DNA of 64,000 nt, from assembly GCF_030403775.1 (NCBI RefSeq), contig NZ_JAQMWQ010000009.1:102576-166575 (forward strand), written 5' to 3'. The DNA comes from Paenibacillus sp. BSR1-1. Its GTDB lineage: Bacteria; Bacillota; Bacilli; Bacillales; Cytobacillaceae. The position numbers and the translations under genes were made by a program. The notes under the pieces are model-generated. The model made no database searches, was not told the origin of the DNA, and was given only the letters and a program-made list of their open reading frames with translations. Below are positions 61,146 to 64,000 of the stretch, one piece after another. The stretch's first letter is position 1. The number at the start of each line of letters is the position of its first letter.

Positions 61146-61574
61146 ATGACAGTAAAATTAATTCCTTATTTAGTAATGGACGGAAATGCAAAAGAAGCAA
61201 TCCAGTTTTACCAAAATGCATTAGATGCACAAGTTCTATTTAGTCAATCTTTCGGAGAAATGCCGGAAAATCCTGAATTTCCACTTCCAGCTGAAGCAAA
61301 GGATCTTGTTAGTCACGCCACAATCAAAATTGGTGAAAGTGAGCTAATGTTGTCTGATACCTTCCCTGGCCAGCCTCATCAAAGCGGAAATCAAGTAACC
61401 ATCTGTATTTCTACAAACGACGCAGAGAAATCCCTCAAATTTTTTAATGCATTAGAAGATGGCGGTCAAGTGGGCATGCCGCTTCAAGAAACTTTCTTTA
61501 GTCCTGCTTATGGCAGCGTAACAGATAAGTTTGGCGTAAACTTCCAAATTTTCACTGAAGGCCAGCATCAATAA
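61146..61574 (+). CDS. VOC family protein (PhnB/glyoxalase-like)
   Basis: A 142-residue PhnB-type vicinal-oxygen-chelate protein. It starts VKLIPYLVMDGNAKEAIQFY, contains GESELMLSDTFP and ends TDKFGVNFQIFTE, all typical of the PhnB subgroup (3-demethylubiquinone methyltransferase-like domain). Function in most bacteria is unknown. ATG at 61146 is 8 bases after AAGGAGAG; an upstream ATG at 61125 precedes that site. Single gene with a strong terminator. Confidence 0.85.
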   Translation: MTVKLIPYLVMDGNAKEAIQFYQNALDAQVLFSQSFGEMPENPEFPLPAEAKDLVSHATIKIGESELMLSDTFPGQPHQSGNQVTICISTNDAEKSLKFFNALEDGGQVGMPLQETFFSPAYGSVTDKFGVNFQIFTEGQHQ

Positions 61575-61579
61575 TTATT

Positions 61580-61617
61580 ACGGCCCTGTCCTCCATTGAA
61601 GGACAGGGCCGTTTTTT
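61580..61617. terminator. Terminator between the VOC and citR genes
   Basis: ACGGCCCTGTCCT pairs perfectly with AGGACAGGGCCGT over a 7-nt loop, followed by TTTTTTC. It may act in both directions. Confidence 0.93.
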
Positions 61618-61620
61618 CTA

Positions 61621-62499
61621 TTATAGACGGTAGTTGGAGATGAATTTAAGAAATTCTTTTTGTTTGGAATGATCGTACTTCATGATGGCATATGTGTTTG
61701 CTTCAGGCAAATGGATGGTGTGGCAATCCACTTCCAGCAAACTCCCCTCTAATAACTCCCTTCTTACCGTAGATGTCGGCAGGAAAGATACTCCCAATCC
61801 CTCAATGATAAACCGTTTCGTAATATGGACCTGAGACACTTTCATCATTCGGACATAAGGATATTTACTTTTTACTTCTCTCGATAGACTTTCCCAATAG
61901 CCGGGATGATTATGGGTTAATAAGTAATTCGATGATAAAACCTCTTCCTCATCTAGGGGCGGGGCTGTTTCAGCATCCCTGCCGTCGTGTGGGGCAACAA
62001 ATATGACTCTATCTTTATATAATAATTCACAAATTAAATCTTGATTTGTGCTATTAAGACATGACAGGCCCAGGTCAACTTCTTCATTTAACACTGCTTG
62101 TTCGATTTCTGTAGATTCTATTATTTTCACCGTAATCTCTACTTCAGGATGCTGCTTCGTATAGCTTTTTAAAACATAGGGCAGGATCGTATCTGCAATC
62201 AGCGGTGAAATTGCCAATGTTAATTGCGATGTATACCCCTGGGTAAAAGAGTGTAAATCCTCCAGTCCGCCTTGATAAACGTCTAGCAATCGCTTAGCGT
62301 GAACCAAATATCTCTTCCCCACTTCCGTCAGCTTTATCTTTTTGCCTTCCCGACTAAACAAAAGTATCCCTAGCTCTTTTTCCAGTTGCTTTATATGAAC
62401 CGTTACGGAGGGCTGTGAGATATACAGGATTTCTGATGCTCTTCGAAAATTCCCGCACTCGGCAGCTGTTATAAAGGTGTTAAGCCAGTCAAATTCCAT
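61621..62499 (-). CDS. citR: LysR-type regulator, CitR-like
   Basis: A 292-residue LysR regulator. The N-terminal winged helix-turn-helix is FDWLNTFITAAECGNFRRASEILYISQPSV (split here: NFRRASEILYISQPSVT), and the effector domain begins near residue 90. It is divergent from a citrate synthase gene, as citR is from citA in B. subtilis, where CitR represses citA. A 19-bp palindrome lies in the shared promoter. The name is by synteny and product, not alignment. Confidence 0.82.
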   Translation of the reverse strand: MEFDWLNTFITAAECGNFRRASEILYISQPSVTVHIKQLEKELGILLFSREGKKIKLTEVGKRYLVHAKRLLDVYQGGLEDLHSFTQGYTSQLTLAISPLIADTILPYVLKSYTKQHPEVEITVKIIESTEIEQAVLNEEVDLGLSCLNSTNQDLICELLYKDRVIFVAPHDGRDAETAPPLDEEEVLSSNYLLTHNHPGYWESLSREVKSKYPYVRMMKVSQVHITKRFIIEGLGVSFLPTSTVRRELLEGSLLEVDCHTIHLPEANTYAIMKYDHSKQKEFLKFISNYRL

Positions 62500-62510
62500 T
62501 TCTCCACCTC

Positions 62511-62529
62511 TGATTAATTTTATTAATCA
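62511..62529. promoter_or_regulatory. LysR-type operator in the citR-citA control region
   Basis: TGATTAATTTTATTAATCA is a perfect inverted repeat (8 bp, 3-bp spacer), 11 bp upstream of the citR start. Suits autoregulation and control of citA. Confidence 0.65.
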
Positions 62530-62607
62530 ATTAGTTTAATAATATTCAATACTCTTAATCAAGTTAATTCTATAAAATAATACTAAATAAAGAAAGGGGC
62601 GAATTTC

Positions 62608-63699
62608 ATGAATGTCCAAAAGGGGTTAAAAGGAATTGTCGCTGCAGAAACACTGATCGGTCATGTGGACGGAGAAAACGGTCAATTAATTTATCGAGGA
62701 TATGAAATTAGAGAACTAACAAAAAGCTATTCTTTTGAAGAGGTTGCTTATCTTCTCTGGTACGGTTATTTGCCAGATGAGGGCCAATTACAGGGGTTGA
62801 AAGACGAGTTGAAACGTAATCGTGAACTGCCGGAGTATCTGATACAAATTATTGATTTACTCCCGCCAAGCATGGATATGATGAGTGTTATTCGAACGGT
62901 TATTTCCGCAGAAGGAGGTAATTCCGATTATGAGGGGATTGCGACCATTTCACACGCGATTCGGCTAACTTCCCTCGTTCCCACCATTATCGCCTATCGG
63001 AAAAGCCAAATAGAAGGCCGGCTATTTGCACAGCCTCGGGATGATTTAGATCATGTTTCAAATTACCTTTATATGCTTACAGGAGAGGTTCCACTAGGGG
63101 CACATGTGGAGGCTCTTGAAACGTATATGATCCTGACGCTTGAGCATGGGATGAATGCATCTACCTTTTCAGCCAGGGTTACGGTATCTACTGAATCAGA
63201 TATCGTATCTGGGGTGACATCTGCTATTGGTACGATGAAAGGACCACTACATGGCGGGGCACCATCAGGAGTAATTGATCTGCTGAATGAGATTGCCCTT
63301 GCCAGAGATGCCGAAAAAGTAATTAGAGAGAAGGTTATGCGCGGGGAAAAATTGATGGGGTTTGGCCATAGGGTTTATAAAACCCGTGACCCAAGAGCCA
63401 TTGCTTTAAAGACAAAACTGCTGGAACTAGTCGGTGAGGATGAGTGGCTTGATCTTGCGATGAAGGTTGAAGAGGTTGCCATAAAAGTACTAGATGAGCT
63501 GAAACCGGGCCGCTCTCTTTATACCAACGTAGAATTCTATGCTGCTGCCATTATGAAGGCACTAGAAATGGAACCTGAATTATTCACCCCAACCTTCACC
63601 GCAAGCCGCATGGTCGGCTGGACCGCCCACATCCTAGAACAAGCAGAAAACAACACCATCTTCCGGCCGCAATCGAAGTATATTGGTGCGTTGAAATAG
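62608..63699 (+). CDS. citA: Citrate synthase, CitA-like
   Basis: A 363-residue type I citrate synthase condensing acetyl-CoA and oxaloacetate. The catalytic histidines are in GPLHGGAPSG and MGFGHRVYKT, and the catalytic aspartate region and arginine are in LFTPTFTASRMVGW. ETYMILTLEHGMNASTFSARV is highly conserved with CitA of B. subtilis, a minor citrate synthase. AAAGGGGCG precedes the ATG. Divergent from citR. A methylcitrate synthase is the alternative, but no prp-type genes are near. Confidence 0.93.
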   Translation: MNVQKGLKGIVAAETLIGHVDGENGQLIYRGYEIRELTKSYSFEEVAYLLWYGYLPDEGQLQGLKDELKRNRELPEYLIQIIDLLPPSMDMMSVIRTVISAEGGNSDYEGIATISHAIRLTSLVPTIIAYRKSQIEGRLFAQPRDDLDHVSNYLYMLTGEVPLGAHVEALETYMILTLEHGMNASTFSARVTVSTESDIVSGVTSAIGTMKGPLHGGAPSGVIDLLNEIALARDAEKVIREKVMRGEKLMGFGHRVYKTRDPRAIALKTKLLELVGEDEWLDLAMKVEEVAIKVLDELKPGRSLYTNVEFYAAAIMKALEMEPELFTPTFTASRMVGWTAHILEQAENNTIFRPQSKYIGALK

Positions 63700-63739
63700 T
63701 GGGGTGTTAGTGGGGGGTAGTCAGTGTGGTGTCACAGTG

Positions 63740-63783
63740 TGGTGTCAGGCACCGCCCGTGGACAAATTCACCTTTTTGTCCAC
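63740..63783. repeat. Composite GGTGTCAGGCACC palindromic element, copy 2
   Basis: GGTGTCAGGCACC at 63741-63753 is followed by the perfect hairpin GTGGACAAA/TTTGTCCAC (63758-63766, 63775-63783). Same architecture as the element at 50.0 kb. Short direct repeats (GTGTGGTGTCA) precede it. Confidence 0.72.
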
Positions 63784-63888
63784 ACCGCACGGACAATAAT
63801 TCATTAAATTTATTTTTTTATTTGGAGTGTGGGTATCATGCTCCTTTTTATTGTCACTTTTTCCTTATAATATTTTGGGTTTTTATGA

Positions 63889-63900
63889 TTCGCTGATAAA
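63889..63900. repeat. Single TTCGCTGATAAA unit
   Basis: One exact 12-mer identical to the units of the 30.8 and 41.5 kb arrays. No second copy occurs 21 bp away. Confidence 0.65.
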
Positions 63901-63914
63901 TTGGTGAAATTCTT

Positions 63915-64000
63915 TTAGGACCCCTTAATCCGTTGGACACGAAAATGCTTAATTATTACACTAGTAACAAGCAAAATATCGTGAAAGGGGGTCTTTAAAT
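63915..64000 (+). mobile_element. Possible left end of an insertion sequence (IS3-like)
   Basis: AGGACCCCTTAATCCGTTGGACAC, read as GGACCCCTTAAT then GTTGGACAC, resembles the terminal sequence of IS3-family elements. A promoter-like TTGGAC-N18-TACACT and an AAAGGGGGT site follow, positioned for a start codon just beyond the window. No transposase is visible, so this is a suggestion only. Confidence 0.3.

Overview
The window reads as chromosomal DNA of a low-GC, spore-forming Bacillaceae (Bacillus sensu lato, for example the Neobacillus/Mesobacillus/Cytobacillus group). The evidence is strong AGGAGG-type ribosome binding sites, frequent TTG/GTG starts, sigma-A and sigma-54 promoters, CcpA cre-like boxes, and gene pairs typical of the group: a citR/citA divergon, a yxjC-scoA-scoB-yxjF type operon and a YesM/YesN type two-component system. 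There are no rRNA or tRNA genes, no CRISPR array and no complete insertion sequence. The genus is inference.

Layout. (1) 1-1304: the 3' end of a sugar-nucleotide operon (nucleotidyltransferase tail, UDP-glucuronate epimerase-like protein). (2) 1318-4573, minus strand: a tightly overlapping operon of M19 dipeptidase, P1/S58 aminopeptidase, a small HTH protein, DUF488 and a PP-loop ATPase. (3) 4649-10802: six 52-bp tandem repeats, then a minus-strand uricolytic operon (OHCU decarboxylase, urate oxidase, HIU hydrolase, allantoinase, allantoate amidohydrolase, and an unusual M20 hydrolase lacking two expected metal ligands). (4) 10.9-23.5 kb: BASS transporter plus rhodanese, a DUF4097 protein, adenine deaminase, MATE, DUF3311 plus sodium:solute symporter, a Tat-signal amidohydrolase and an MFS exporter. 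Several dead-gene fragments and dispersed repeats lie between them. (5) 23.8-30.7 kb: sucrose PTS regulon (scrR, scrA, scrB, scrK) with three operators, plus a GH13 alpha-glucosidase. (6) 30.9-41.2 kb: a cluster of two TIM-barrel isomerases, two Gfo/Idh/MocA dehydrogenases and ThuA, with an AraC regulator and a LacI-controlled ABC importer. It resembles oxidative (3-keto-sugar) glycoside pathways. (7) 41.8-50.0 kb: gene remnants, a DUF4145 protein and a two-component system divergent from a second sugar ABC importer. Neither importer has an ATPase gene here. (8) 50.1-55.5 kb: a 3-hydroxybutyrate/ketone-body operon with a near-perfect sigma-54 promoter and its likely activator. (9) 55.7-64 kb: truncated haemoglobin with an Fnr-type box, a paired SMR exporter, a 6-phospho-beta-glucosidase behind a LicT/BglG-type antiterminator, small membrane proteins, GNAT, DinB and VOC proteins, citR/citA, and a possible insertion-sequence end at the right edge.

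How it works together: this is mainly an accessory catabolic region. Nitrogen could come from urate, allantoin, adenine and peptides, and carbon from sucrose, alpha- and beta-glucosides, an unidentified glycoside and hydroxybutyrate. Regulation is local (LacI, AraC, LysR, two-component, sigma-54 activator) with probable CcpA control on top.

The most interesting unexplained signals are the phased 20-21 bp intergenic arrays (three loci carry the element TTCGCTGATAAA), the keto-sugar-like cluster, the atypical M20 enzyme in the urate operon, a probable AUC start codon on the OHCU decarboxylase gene, and several palindromic intergenic elements. All positions come from reading the sequence by eye; no alignment or database search was run.
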